A stretch of DNA of 64,000 nt from Acidiferrimicrobium sp. IK. Its GTDB lineage: Bacteria; Actinomycetota; Acidimicrobiia; Acidimicrobiales; Palsa-688. Below, in pieces: positions 25,213 to 35,017 of the stretch; the stretch's first letter is position 1; every line of letters begins with the position of its first letter. The notes beneath the pieces were generated by a model. The model saw only the letters and a program-made list of their open reading frames with translations. It made no database searches and was not told the origin of the DNA. Position numbers and translations under genes: made by a program. The stretch lies in assembly GCF_025499425.1 (NCBI RefSeq), contig NZ_JAIMCB010000009.1, positions 176,030 through 240,029 of the forward strand, in the 5' to 3' direction.

Positions 25213-25986
25213 GTGCCCGAACCCGCAGTCCTCACCGAACGCCGCGACCGCGTACTGATCATCACCCTCAACCGCCCCGAAGCCCGCAACGCCGTCAACG
25301 GCGCACTCGCCCAAGGGCTGGAGAACGCCATCGACCTGCTGGAAGACGACGACGACCTGTGGGCGGCGATACTCACCGGCGCGGGCCCGGTGTTCTGCGC
25401 AGGAGCCGACCTCAAGACCGTCGCCGCGGGAAACCTCGACGAGCTGCGCACCGAGCGCGGGGGATTCGCCGGGTTCGTGCAGCGCGGCCGCGCCAAGCCG
25501 GTGATCGCCGCGCTGACCGGTGACGCCATCGCCGGCGGCCTGGAGATCGCGATCGCCGCCGACCTCATCGTCGCCGGCAGCAACGTCCGCCTCGGCATCC
25601 CAGAGGCCGGCCGATCACTGCTCGCCATCGGCGGCGGCCTGGCCGAACTACCGCGACTCATCGGGGAGAAGGCCGCCCTCGAACTGGCACTGACCGCGAA
25701 CCCCTGGCCCGCGGCACGCTTGGCCTCCCTCGGCTTGATCTCCCGCATCGTCGAGCCCCCCGCGGTCCTCGCCGAAGCCCTCACCCTCGCCGAGAGCATC
25801 TGCGTGAACGCACCCCTGGCGGTGCGGGCCAGCCGCCGCGTCATCGTCGGCGGCCGTGACCTGGACTCCAACGCCCGCTGGGCCCTGGCCGAGCAGGAAC
25901 TCGCCCGGCTCGCCGAGACCGCCGACTATCAGGAAGGACCGAGATCCTTTGTCGAGAAGAGAACCCCCCGCTGGTCCGGCCGCTGA
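25213..25986 (+). CDS. enoyl-CoA hydratase/isomerase (crotonase family)
   Basis: 257 residues from GTG 25,213. The oxyanion-hole segments are FCAGADLKTVA and GDAIAGGLEIAIAADL, the catalytic-Glu region reads GIPEAGRSLLAIGGG (Glu present), and the end is EGPRSFVEKRTPRWSGR. It hydrates the enoyl-CoA made by the preceding dehydrogenase, 29 bases upstream. Its 3' end overlaps the start of the racemase gene, so the three genes are one transcript. Confidence 0.82.
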   Translation: MPEPAVLTERRDRVLIITLNRPEARNAVNGALAQGLENAIDLLEDDDDLWAAILTGAGPVFCAGADLKTVAAGNLDELRTERGGFAGFVQRGRAKPVIAALTGDAIAGGLEIAIAADLIVAGSNVRLGIPEAGRSLLAIGGGLAELPRLIGEKAALELALTANPWPAARLASLGLISRIVEPPAVLAEALTLAESICVNAPLAVRASRRVIVGGRDLDSNARWALAEQELARLAETADYQEGPRSFVEKRTPRWSGR

Positions 25987-27118
25987 CCCGGCCGACACCA
26001 CCTCTCCCCAAGACACCCCACCCGCGCAAGGACCACTGCACGGCGTTCGCGTGCTCGAGTTCGCCGGGATCGGACCCGGACCCTTCTGCGGCATGCTGCT
26101 CGCAGACCTGGGCGCCGACGTCGTACGCGTCGAACGCCCCGGCACAGAGGGCCTACTCTTGCCCTGGTCCCGCGACCTGCTCAACCGCGGCAAGCGATCC
26201 GTCGCAGCCGACCTCAAGACTACCGACGGGCTCGACCTAACCCTCAGCCTCGTCGCCAAGGCAGACGTGGCCTTCGAGGGATTCCGTCCCGGCGTCGCCG
26301 AGCGCCTCGGCATCGGCCCGGAGGCCTGCTGGCAGCGCCGACCGCAGCTGGTCTACGGGCGGATGACCGGTTGGGGACAGACAGGGCCGTTGGCCAACAC
26401 GGCCGGCCACGACATCACCTACATCGCCCCCACCGGCGCCCTGCATGCCATCGGCAGCGCCGGCGGCCCGCCCCAGGCACCGCTGAACCTCGTGGGCGAC
26501 TTCGGTGGCGGCGCCCTCTACCTCGCCGTCGGCCTGCTCGCCGCGCTCCACGAAGCCCGCACCAGCGCACGCGGGCAGGTCGTCGACGTCGCCATGGTCG
26601 ACGGCGCCGCACACCTGATGACCATGTTCTACGCGTTGCACAGCGCCGGAGTCTGGGCCGACGAACGAGGCACCAACCTCCTCGACGGTGGCGCCCCCTT
26701 CTACGGTATCTACCGCACCGCCGACGGTGAGCACATAGCCGTCGGCGCCCTCGAGCCACAGTTCTTCGCCGACTTCGTCGACCGGCTCGGAATCACCGTC
26801 CCTGACGATGCACAACAGGATCCGACGACCTGGCCGCAGCTACGCCAGCGGATCACCACCGCCTTCGCCAGCCGAACCCGCCAGGAATGGACCGACGCCT
26901 TCCAAGACAGCGACGCCTGCGTCGCCCCCGTGCTCTCCATGACAGAAGCCCCCCACCACCCGCACCTGCGCGCCCGAAACACCTTCGTCGAACACGACGG
27001 CATCGTTCAACCAGGCCCTGCGCCGCGGTTCTCCCGCACACCAGGCAACATCAGGCGCCCACCCTCCATCCCCGGCCAGCACACCGAGGAAGTCCTCGCC
27101 GAGTGGCTCGGCGACTGA
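25949..27118 (+). CDS. alpha-methylacyl-CoA racemase (CaiB/BaiF family III CoA-transferase fold)
   Basis: 389 residues if started at TTG 25,949 behind AGGAAGGA; the frame opens earlier at ATG 25,856 inside the hydratase gene. The sequence follows the mycobacterial racemase MCR closely: VLEFAGIGPGPFCGMLLADL, GRMTGWGQTGPL, AGHDITY (the His-Asp of the active site), NLVGDFGGG (second Asp) and GALEPQFFADF (Glu). It interconverts 2R- and 2S-2-methylacyl-CoA so that the S-specific dehydrogenase can act. This strongly suggests that the locus degrades 2-methyl-branched acids, such as sterol side chains, pristanate or similar. Confidence 0.85.
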   Translation: MSRREPPAGPAADPADTTSPQDTPPAQGPLHGVRVLEFAGIGPGPFCGMLLADLGADVVRVERPGTEGLLLPWSRDLLNRGKRSVAADLKTTDGLDLTLSLVAKADVAFEGFRPGVAERLGIGPEACWQRRPQLVYGRMTGWGQTGPLANTAGHDITYIAPTGALHAIGSAGGPPQAPLNLVGDFGGGALYLAVGLLAALHEARTSARGQVVDVAMVDGAAHLMTMFYALHSAGVWADERGTNLLDGGAPFYGIYRTADGEHIAVGALEPQFFADFVDRLGITVPDDAQQDPTTWPQLRQRITTAFASRTRQEWTDAFQDSDACVAPVLSMTEAPHHPHLRARNTFVEHDGIVQPGPAPRFSRTPGNIRRPPSIPGQHTEEVLAEWLGD

Positions 27119-27215
27119 CCACTCAAGACCACGGAGAAAGTTCAGACCTCTGGATGGGTCCGTGCAGGCATGCGCAGGTGTCAATGGCCAAGTTGCGGTC
27201 CCCACTGGTGGCCAC

Positions 27216-29070
27216 CTAGGTGAGTCCTGAAGTACGGGGCTGCTGTGCGGCCTGTGGCGGGGTTGGACGGGTGTGGGAGGGCGGTCTGGCGGGACCGGGT
27301 GGCTTGTGTCGGGGTTGTCTTGCTCTTCTGGTCCTGCTTGGCTCCCGGTTCCCTCTGTTTGGGAGGGTTTCGGGGCGGGCGGGAGCAGCGGGAGGGCAAG
27401 ACGATCGGAGCGGGCGGGTCTTCGATCGTGGTCAGGGTGGGGCGGCTGTCCATGCCCCGCCATGGCGGGTGACGCCCAGGGCGGCGAGGCGCGCCCAGTT
27501 GACCGCCGCGGCCCGGGTGTCGGCGTCGGTGGCGATACGGATCGCGCCCCGGACCCTTGCTTTGCGCCCACCCCAGCTGCGGCGCACGAAGTGGGCGATC
27601 TTGCGCTCGACCTTCGGGCGGGTGCCGGTGTATGCCTCCTGCCATTCCGGGCTGGCTTGAGCGGCCTTGTGGGCTTGGAGGAGGTCTTCTCGGGCGTGGA
27701 TGGTGACGGTCCGCCCCGACGCCGAGGTGGTGCACGATTCGCGCAGCGGGCAGGCGGTGCAGTGACCGGCGAAGTCCGCTCGACCCGAGCCGTCTGACAG
27801 CCGTCCTTGCCGCTTCGGATCACCGCCACCTTCCCGGCCGGGCAGGTGATGCGGCCGGCGTCGAGATCGACGGTGAAGTCGTCCTTGCCGAACCGTCCGT
27901 CCCGCCCCCGGGCCGGTGCCACCTTCGCTTTCACGTCGTCATATCCGGCGTCGGTGAGGCGGGCCAGGGTCTCGGCGGTCCCATACGCACAGTCACCCAT
28001 CACCGTCGGCTTCACCTTGTCGTCGGCGTGGCCGGCCAGCAAGTCGACCACCGGTGTCGAGTCGTGCACGTTGCCCGCGGTGACGATCACCTCGTCGATC
28101 AGCTCCGAGTCGGGGTCGACCGACAGGTGCGCCTTGTAGCCGTCGAAACGGCGGTCATGGGACTTGTGCCCGTGACGGGCCTCGACATCCACCGTGGAGA
28201 TCACCCGGTCGGCAGCGACCCGCCGGGCGATGCGGAACACCCCGTCGTCTCCCGCTTCGACGTCCTGGCCGGCGACCACAGCCAGCAACTCGACCGCATT
28301 GGCGGCCGGACCCTCCAGCGCTTCACCGTCCAACACGGCCAGCGCAGCGGCGCAGTCACGGACCAACGCGTCAACCAACACCTCCCGGGCCGCAGGGTCG
28401 TCCCAGTCACAGGCTGGTTTCCCCGGTCCTGCGTAGTCGTCGTCGCGGGCCAGCACGGCCCGCACCTTGGCCGCCAGCAGCGGTGCAGCGCTCGCAGCAG
28501 CTTGCGGATCGCGGAGCGCAGCTGGGTGACGGTGTCTTGGGTGGCGACCGAGTCATAGATCGGCGTGGAGTCCAACACCCGCACCCGCCTGCCCATCACC
28601 CCCGCCTCGACCGCGGCGGCCTTCGTGTCCTCGAACAGCCGTCGGGGACGGGCCGAGGCACGCAGACGGTTCCGCAACCCGACCAGGGTCGTCGGATGGA
28701 ACGACTCCGCCCCCGTGGGCAGCCCTGCTGCGGCCTGCCAGGCCAGGTCCCGCTCCAGACGATCGCATGCCTCTCGGTCCGAGAGGCCCTCGTGCGCCTG
28801 GAGGATCATCACCGTGGCCAACGTCCGAGCCGGCACCGTCGGGCGTCCCAACCTCGACGCCTTGTACAGGTCCGCGAAGTAGTCGTCGGCGAACATGACC
28901 CCGCCATGATCGGCCAACAACAGGTAGATCCCCCGCAGCCGATCCCCCAACAGGACCCTCGGATCCTCGAAGCGGGGCTGGACCTTCGACCGACCGAGCG
29001 CCATACCCAAGTCTCGCCGACCCGCCCACAGAACGCGAATCCAACTACGACTACTTCAGGACGCTCCTAG
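27216..29070 (-). mobile_element. IS1182-family insertion sequence, copy A
   Basis: Bounded by CTAG at 27,216-27,219 and 29,067-29,070. The ends match as inverted repeats: CTAGGTGAGTCCTGAAGTA on the left, and on the right end read inward CTAGGAGCGTCCTGAAGTAG. It carries one transposase gene on the minus strand, broken by two frameshifts, and cannot move by itself. It directly follows the racemase gene. Confidence 0.75.
27432..29004 (-). pseudogene. IS1182-family transposase, copy A, two frameshifts
   Basis: Starts at ATG 29,004 (MALGRSKVQP). The first frame runs through LVGLRNRLRASARPRRLFED and VLDSTPIYDSVATQ to about 28,480. The next frame carries RRFDGYKAHLSVDPDSEL and VMGDCAYGTAETL to about 27,790. 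The last frame carries CPLRESCTTSASGRTVTIHA and RPKVERKIAHFVRRSWGG to a TGA at 27,434-27,432. The order and motifs equal those of copy B; hand comparison of the first 178 or so residues gives roughly 88% identity, so the two copies are related but not recent duplicates. Confidence 0.8.
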
Positions 29071-30204
29071 TGTCATCCGCCTGAAGTAAGCCGCGTAAGT
29101 GTGTTATGCTTTGGAATGGCACGGACCGGGCGACCGAAAGCAGCGTTGGTGTTGACCGACGAAGAGCGTGATCAGCTGGTGCGCTGGTCTCGGCGGGCGA
29201 AGTCGTCTCAGGCGTTGGCGTTACGTTCTCGGATCGTGCTGGCCTGCGGGGAGGGATTGGCGAACAAGGCGGTGGCAGAACGCGAGCGGGTCAATCAGGC
29301 GACAGTCGGTAAGTGGCGCAGACGGTTCGTAGAGTCCCGCCTCGACGGGCTCGTCGATGATCCCCGTCCGGGACGGCCGCCCACGATCACCGCCGCACAG
29401 GTCGAGGACGTGGTGGTCGCCACGCTGGAGCAGACGCCATCGAATGCCACGCACTGGTCGAGAGCGAAGATGGCCGAGCGCTCCGGGCTGTCAGCATCGA
29501 CGATCGGGCGGATCTGGAAGACCTTCGAGCTGAAACCGCACCGGACCGACGGGTTCAAGCTGTCAAACGATCCGCTGTTTGTGGACAAGGTGTACGACGT
29601 CGTTGGGCTTTACCTCAACCCTCCTGACGGCGCCGTTGTCTATTGCGTGGACGAGAAGTCACAAGTGCAGGCGCTGGCCCGCTCGCAGCCGGCGTTCCCG
29701 ATGATGCCGTATATGCCCGAGAAACGCACGCATGACTACCTACGGCATGGCACGACGAGCCTATTCGCGGCGTTCAACACCTCCGACGGGTCGGTCATCT
29801 CCTCACTGCACCGTCGGCACCGCTCGATCGAGTTCAAGAAGTTCCTGGCCAAGATCGACGCCACGGTCCCCGACGGACTCGACATCCACCTGGTGTGCGA
29901 TAACTACGGCACTCACAAGTCGCCAGCGGTGAAGGCCTGGCTGGACCGCCATCCCCGGTTCCACCTGCACCACACGCCGACCTACTCGAGTTGGATCAAT
30001 CAGGTCGAACGGTTCTTCGCCTACATCACCGCCGACCTGCTGCAACGCTCGGACCATCGCAGCGTCCAAGCTCTGGAGGCCGACATCCGTGCCTGGATTG
30101 CAGCATGGAACGACAACCCCAAGCCGTTCATCTGGACCAAGACCGCCGACCAGATCCTCGAAAAGCTTGGACGACTATTACAACGGATTAACGGCGGAGG
30201 ACAC
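29070..30204 (+). mobile_element. IS630-family insertion sequence
   Basis: The ends are GTGTCATCCGCC on the left and GGCGGAGGACAC on the right (inverted repeats with one mismatch), each flanked by TA within CTAG (29,067-29,070 and 30,204-30,207). IS630 elements insert at TA and duplicate it; removing the element would leave a single CTAG joining IS1182 copies A and B. Confidence 0.75.
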
Positions 30205-30207
30205 TAG
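29116..30207 (+). CDS. IS630-family DDE transposase, intact
   Basis: 363 residues from ATG 29,116. An N-terminal helix-turn-helix (LALRSRIVLACGEG, NKAVAERERVNQATVGKWRR) precedes the DDE catalytic core: Asp in VYCVDEKSQVQ, Asp in LVCDNYGTHKSP and Glu in SWINQVERFFAYI. The stop TAG at 30,205-30,207 is not its own: it is part of the CTAG that begins IS1182 copy B. The gene looks complete and could be active. Confidence 0.88.
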   Translation: MARTGRPKAALVLTDEERDQLVRWSRRAKSSQALALRSRIVLACGEGLANKAVAERERVNQATVGKWRRRFVESRLDGLVDDPRPGRPPTITAAQVEDVVVATLEQTPSNATHWSRAKMAERSGLSASTIGRIWKTFELKPHRTDGFKLSNDPLFVDKVYDVVGLYLNPPDGAVVYCVDEKSQVQALARSQPAFPMMPYMPEKRTHDYLRHGTTSLFAAFNTSDGSVISSLHRRHRSIEFKKFLAKIDATVPDGLDIHLVCDNYGTHKSPAVKAWLDRHPRFHLHHTPTYSSWINQVERFFAYITADLLQRSDHRSVQALEADIRAWIAAWNDNPKPFIWTKTADQILEKLGRLLQRINGGGH

Positions 30208-32056
30208 GAGACTCCTGAAGTAGAGGTGGTCCGTGAGCCAGTGGGGCCGCCGGATGACGTGGAGCGCGCTCGCAGGGGTCATCGGGAGTTGCCCTGGGTG
30301 CCGATCCGGTCCGCGTGCCCCCCGCTACCCGGGTCGTTCCGGTGTCGTTCGGGGGTTCTCGGGCGTTCGGGGGTCACGGGGGGGGTGGGGAGGGGTGCGG
30401 CGGCGGGTCGATTGTCCTCACGGTGGGGCGGTGGTCCACGTTCCGCCTAAGAAGTTGACTCCGAGGGTGGCGAGGCGGGACCAGTTGAGGGCCGCGGCGC
30501 GGGTGTCGGCGTCCGTGGCGATGCGGGCCTGGCCCCGGACCCGGGCTCTTCGTCCTCCCCAGGATCGGCGCACGAAGTGGGCGATCTTGCGCTCCACCTT
30601 GGGCCGGGTGCCGGTGTAGACCTCCTGCCATCGGGGGTCGCGCTGTTGGGCCTTGTGGGCCTGGAGGAGCTCCTCACGGGCGTGGATCGTGACGGTGCGC
30701 CCCGACGACGAGGTGGTGCACGAGGTCCGCAACGGGCAGCCGGCGCACTGCGAAGCGAAGTCGGCGAGCCCCGAGCCGTCCTTGGCGGTGCGGATGGCAG
30801 CGGTGTTGCCGGCGAGACAGGTGACCGCTCCGGCCTCGAGGTCGACGCTGAAGTCGTCCTTGCCGAAGCGACCCGCTCGCCCGGTGGCGGGGGCGACCTT
30901 CGCCTTCACGTCCTCGTAGCCGGCGTCTTCGAGCCGGGAGAGGGTCTCTGCGGTCCCATAGGCGCAGTCGCCCATCACGGATCGGCTTCACCTCGTCGGC
31001 GGCGTGCTCGTTGAGCAGGTCCTCGACAGGGGTCGCATCGTGGGTGTTGGCGGGGGTGACGATCACCTCGCAGACCAGCTCGGCGTCGGGGTCGACCGAC
31101 AGGTGCGCCTTGTAGCCGTCGAAGCGGCGGTTGTGGGACTTGTGACCGTGTCGGGCCTCGACATCGACCGTCGAGATGATCCGGTCCTTCGCGACGCGCC
31201 GGGCGATCCGGAAGATCCCGTCGTCACCTTGCTCTACGTCCTGGCCCGCCACGATCGCCACGAGCTGTGCGGCGTCGGCGACGGCGCCGTCGAGCTCCTC
31301 TCCGTCAAGGACACCGAGGACGGCGAGGCAGTCCCGGACGAGCGCATCGACGAGCTTCTCGCGGGCCGCCTCGTCGTCCCAGTCACAGCTCGGCTTGCCC
31401 GGCTCCGCGTAGTCGTCGTCGCGGGTGAGCACCGAGCGGACTTTCGCCGCCAGCTCGGGCGCGCGCTGATCGAGGGCACGGAGGAGCTTTCGGATCGCCG
31501 AGCGCAGCTGGGTGATCGTGTCCTGGGTGGCCACCGCGTCGTAGATTGGCGTCGAGTCGAGCACCCGCACCCGGTTTCCGAGCACGCCCGCCTCGGCTGC
31601 TGCCGCTTTGGTGTCCTCGAACAGCCGGCGAGGACGCGCCGAGCCCCGCAGGCGGTTGCGCAGACCGACGAGGGTCGTCGGATGGAACGACTCGGCACCG
31701 ACATCCACCCCGGCGGCTGCCTGCCAGGCAAGATCGCGCTCCAAGCGGTCGCAGGCCTCCTGGTCGGAGAGGCCCTCGTGGGACTGAAGGAGCATCACCG
31801 TCGCGAGCACCCTGGCGGGGATCGTCGGGCGCCCGAGCTTGGAGGACTTGTACAGATCGGCGAAGTAGTCGTCCGCGAACATCGCTGCGCCGTGCTCGGC
31901 CAACAGCAGGTAGATCCCCCGCAGCCGGTCACCGAGCAGGCTCCGAGGATCCTCGAAGCGGGGCTGGACCTTGGAACGACCGAGCGCCATGGCCAATTCT
32001 CGCCCACCCGCCCGCAGATCGCGAATCGAGCAGCGACTAAATCAGGCGTCTCCTAG
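30204..32056 (-). mobile_element. IS1182-family insertion sequence, copy B
   Basis: Bounded by CTAG at 30,204-30,207 and 32,053-32,056. Left end CTAGGAGACTCCTGAAGTAG; right end read inward CTAGGAGACGCCTGATTTAG. Same orientation as copy A, so the two form a head-to-tail tandem split by the IS630 element. Its right end interrupts a DUF1269-type gene. Confidence 0.75.
30418..31990 (-). pseudogene. IS1182-family transposase, copy B, one frameshift
   Basis: Starts at ATG 31,990 (MALGRSKVQP) and reads in one frame through VLDSTPIYDAVATQ and RRFDGYKAHLSVDPDAEL to about 30,978, where a short insertion in the codons for VKP-VMGDCAYGT shifts the frame. The rest (CPLRTSCTTSSSGRTVTIHA, RPKVERKIAHFVRRSWGG) continues to a TGA at 30,420-30,418. 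A single-base repair would restore the gene, so decay is younger than in copy A, or this is a sequencing error. Confidence 0.82.
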
Positions 32057-32097
32057 AAGCGATCGGGCGAGACGGTCCAGCTCGGTGACCACCAAGG

Positions 32098-32355
32098 GTG
32101 TCGCCGTCGCGGCAGGCGGAGCCCCGCGGCGGCGGGTCGGGCACAGGCGCGGTTGGGAGCGGCCTGCTCGGCTCGGTGATCGGGTTGTTGTTGTTCGTGC
32201 CCGTCTTGGGTCTGGTGGTCGGCGCCGCCGGTGGTGCGATCGCCGCCGGCGGCAGCCGCATGGGTGTGGGGAGAAGGTCCGCCGCTCTGTTCGTCCTCAT
32301 CCGCCAGGGCGACCCACAGCGTGACGTGCCCGAGTGGCCGGCCGAGTTCTGGTAG
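32098..32355 (+). pseudogene. C-terminal part of a DUF1269 membrane-associated protein, cut by IS1182
   Basis: GSGLLGSVIGLLLFVPVLGL is the glycine-rich membrane segment of DUF1269 proteins, followed by GAAGGAIAAG and the usual ending ALFVLIRQGDPQRDV. The N-terminal half is missing, replaced by the right end of IS1182 copy B 42 bases upstream, and the stretch between membrane segment and end is shorter than usual. Not expected to function. Confidence 0.45.
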
Positions 32356-32627
32356 TCCTTCATGTTGGCGGTTCCCTTCCTGATCGGATGTCTTGATCGA
32401 ACGCCCGACACCTACCACTCGGCATCAGGCGGGGGACCGCCACCTCAAATTTCCGCCCTCAGCGGGACAACCTCGGCCCGCGTAACAGCCGGGTCAGATC
32501 CAGCACTCTCAGCCCGTCGAGTGCTCCCCCTAACTGCAATCACCTCCGTTATCTCACAATGAGCCCCGCGTCGCGCATGCCCCCACTGCCCCCCACTGCC
32601 TCGTCAGGGCCGATGTCGGCTTGCCAA
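32356..32627. other. intergenic, nothing recognised
   Basis: About 270 bases after the DUF1269 stub and before the end of the convergent CoA-transferase gene. Base composition falls here towards the lower GC of the next gene. Confidence 0.5.
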
Positions 32628-33989
32628 CTACTCCAGTAGGTGGAGCCGCCTAGCTTCTTCCTCTAGAAGTGGCTGGAAAAGCGGGTCGGCAATACTGATC
32701 AACAACTCCGCCCTCTGCCGACGGGGCTTGCCTTTCAGGCTTACCGCGCCGTATTCAGTCACTACCCAGTCGACGTCGTTTCTCGGAGTGCTCACGATCA
32801 CCCCCGGTGGCAGCTGTGGGACAATGCGAGACACCCTGTCGCCCTTGGCGAGTGTTGGTGCCGTTTCATAAAGTTGTTGACTTTTGTTCCCTGACGCATA
32901 GGTGACGAGAATAGCCTTGCCACCGTCGGATTTAGACGCTCCGCGGGTGAAATCCATCTGTCCTCCGGAACCCGTGTACTGAAGAGGCCCGATCGATTCG
33001 CACGTTGCTTGCCCAGTGAGGTCAATCATAATTATCGAGTTGATCGCTACAACCTTCGGATTTTGCGCGATCACGAAAGGATCATTCGTCTGAGATACGG
33101 GACGCATATCAATGCTTCCATTGTCGTTTATCCAGTCATACAGGTCCTGGGTGCCGGAAGCAAAGGTGGCGACAAATTTGCCTCGGCCAACCGTTTTGTG
33201 TCTGTTGGTGATGGCTCCCATATCGAAGAGGCTCATATACGCGTCTACAATCATTTCCGTGTGAACCCCCAGTCCTTTCTTATGCTCAAAGCAGTGGGCA
33301 ACCGCGTTCGGTATGCCTCCGAACCCCAACTGTATGGTTGACTCGTCCTCAACCAAGGCGTCAATGTGTGCAGCGATCCTCTTATCTAGCTCGCACGGAG
33401 GAACATCTGGCACGATCGGCTGCGCCTTGTGATTTTCCACAATGTAATCGACTTCATCGATATGAACCATGCAATTTCCCAGCAGCCGTGGGCATCTTTC
33501 GTTGACTTCAAGGATGACTGTACGAGCGTTCTCAATCATCGCCCTGGTATACCCAGCCCCGACCCCGAAGCTACAGAAACCCGCATTGTCTGGCGGCGAC
33601 ACCTCAACAAGTGCCACATCAATTCTCGCCCGTTTCTGGTCCAAGAGAGTAGGAATGTCGGAGAAATGAACGGGTATTTGGTCCCCGCGGCCAGTTTGAA
33701 TCAGCTCTCTTTGAGCGGGGAGTGTTGTGAACCCGGTGATCGTCTTGATGTGCTTCTCGCTCGTCGGAATCGCCAGCAATTCCTGAAAATAGTCGACGCT
33801 AGGGTGGGGACACGGGATATCGAACAGCTTCACGTCCATCAGTTCATCTCGACGGGCGATCAGCGCCTTCACTACCGCTGCGGGGTAGGGGTTGAATACC
33901 CCGATGTAAACGTGGTCGCCTGACCTCACCGCGCGCGCGGCCTGATGGGGTGATACCACCTTCTTCTTGTAAGTCTCCATCCCCGACAT
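32628..33989 (-). CDS. acetyl-CoA hydrolase/4-hydroxybutyrate-type CoA-transferase
   Basis: 453 residues from ATG 33,989 with AAAGGAAG about ten bases upstream; the frame stays open upstream through the dehydrogenase fossil, which is not part of the gene. Family features: VEVSPPDNAGFCSFG, TIQLGFGGIPNAVAHCF, GSGGQMDFTRGASKSDGG, and the catalytic Glu of class I CoA-transferases in DWVVTEYGAVSLKGK. It moves CoA between acetyl-CoA and another acid (butyrate, succinate or 4-hydroxybutyrate) or hydrolyses acetyl-CoA. Base composition is visibly lower in GC than its neighbours, a sign of acquisition. Once downstream of an acyl-CoA dehydrogenase and an acetate-type transporter gene. Confidence 0.82.
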   Translation of the reverse strand: MSGMETYKKKVVSPHQAARAVRSGDHVYIGVFNPYPAAVVKALIARRDELMDVKLFDIPCPHPSVDYFQELLAIPTSEKHIKTITGFTTLPAQRELIQTGRGDQIPVHFSDIPTLLDQKRARIDVALVEVSPPDNAGFCSFGVGAGYTRAMIENARTVILEVNERCPRLLGNCMVHIDEVDYIVENHKAQPIVPDVPPCELDKRIAAHIDALVEDESTIQLGFGGIPNAVAHCFEHKKGLGVHTEMIVDAYMSLFDMGAITNRHKTVGRGKFVATFASGTQDLYDWINDNGSIDMRPVSQTNDPFVIAQNPKVVAINSIIMIDLTGQATCESIGPLQYTGSGGQMDFTRGASKSDGGKAILVTYASGNKSQQLYETAPTLAKGDRVSRIVPQLPPGVIVSTPRNDVDWVVTEYGAVSLKGKPRRQRAELLISIADPLFQPLLEEEARRLHLLE

Positions 33990-34164
33990 TTCCGTTCCTA
34001 CTTCCTTTCGGTATGATGTTGCTGCCAGAGTCCCGCTTAGTAAATTCGCTCTGGCCCTGCCTAGCCCGGTCCGTGTTGGTCCGGCCCTCAGCCGCTTGGT
34101 AGAGCGATGAGCTGGGCGAGCTGTGCCCCCGGTAGGCCTCCAGCCGTTCCGGGCGCTAGCTGGG

Positions 34165-35017
34165 TCGCTCTTGGGGCACGGCACGGATCCGTACGGGCAC
34201 GTAAGATCGCGAACTGCGTGTGGTGCGCGCTGGAAGTCCCCCTTCTGTCCGGTCACCCGCCAGCTGTCACCATCAGCGACGGCCCGCGTCGCGACCGCGG
34301 CAAGATCGGAGCCTGCGCCCGGCTCGCTGAACTGCTGCCACCAGATCTCCTCACCCAGCCACAACGGCCTTAGGAACCGGTTCTTCTGGTCCTGCGTACC
34401 AAAACCTAAAATGCGTCCCTCGTTTGTTCGTGTGGGCAGGTCCGGTCCCGACGCCCCGAAAGGCACTCAGCAGTAGCCCGACGAATCCCGGCCAGGCGCC
34501 CGATGACTGGCAGCGAGTTGCTGTCAAGCCTGGCCGAAGGCCACCCGGAGGGCTCGGCCTTGACGGCACCGTGACTTGGGATTTCATGGCCACGACCATG
34601 GGGACAGACCGCCGCCAGGCGGTCCTGGCCGTGGCCCCAACCCACTGGGAACCACCGCCAAAGGCCGTCCACGATGGAGGGGGTAGTCGAGAAGGTGCGG
34701 ACGCATCCGCCCACACGAAACAGCGAGGAGCACTAAAGTGGTCGCCGCTGCCATGCCGAGCCCGATCCCGTTGCGGGCGGAGTCGTGCAGTGCAGCGGGG
34801 CGCCGGTCTCGGCTAGCTGGGCGTCGACGTCGCCCTGCCACGCTCGCGGCAACCCGAGACCACCAAGACCATCGGGATAGTGCACCCGGGCCAATCCGGC
34901 GTCGAAGCGGGCCGCCAGGAACTCCACGGGGTGGGTCGTGCGCGGCGAAGGAGCGCGCGTCACGTGATCGAGCCGGCCGGCGAGTTGTTCCCGGGTCGTC
35001 CGGGACTGATCTGTCAT
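34165..35017 (-). pseudogene. acyl-CoA dehydrogenase, N-terminal third, decayed
   Basis: Starts at ATG 35,017 in an ATGA overlap with the transporter gene. Pieces in several frames: VEFLAARFDAGLARVHYPDG and LGLPRAWQGDVDAQLAETG, then NGIGLGMAA, then GFGTQDQKNRFLRPLWLGEE and FSEPGAGSDLAAVATRAV, then SAHHTQFAILRARTDP. The remaining two-thirds, with the catalytic region, is gone. Overlap with the transporter shows that it was once translated in the same operon. Confidence 0.65.

Noticed and set aside
26840..28465. 541-codon open frame on the minus strand
   Set aside because: Residues 1-230 or so are the middle of the IS1182 transposase; the rest is out of frame and then antisense of the racemase gene.
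32628..34466. One 612-codon frame joining the CoA-transferase and part of an acyl-CoA dehydrogenase as if fused
   Set aside because: The dehydrogenase part is a decayed fragment in several frames, and a good ribosome site and ATG at 33,989 mark the real start of the CoA-transferase.
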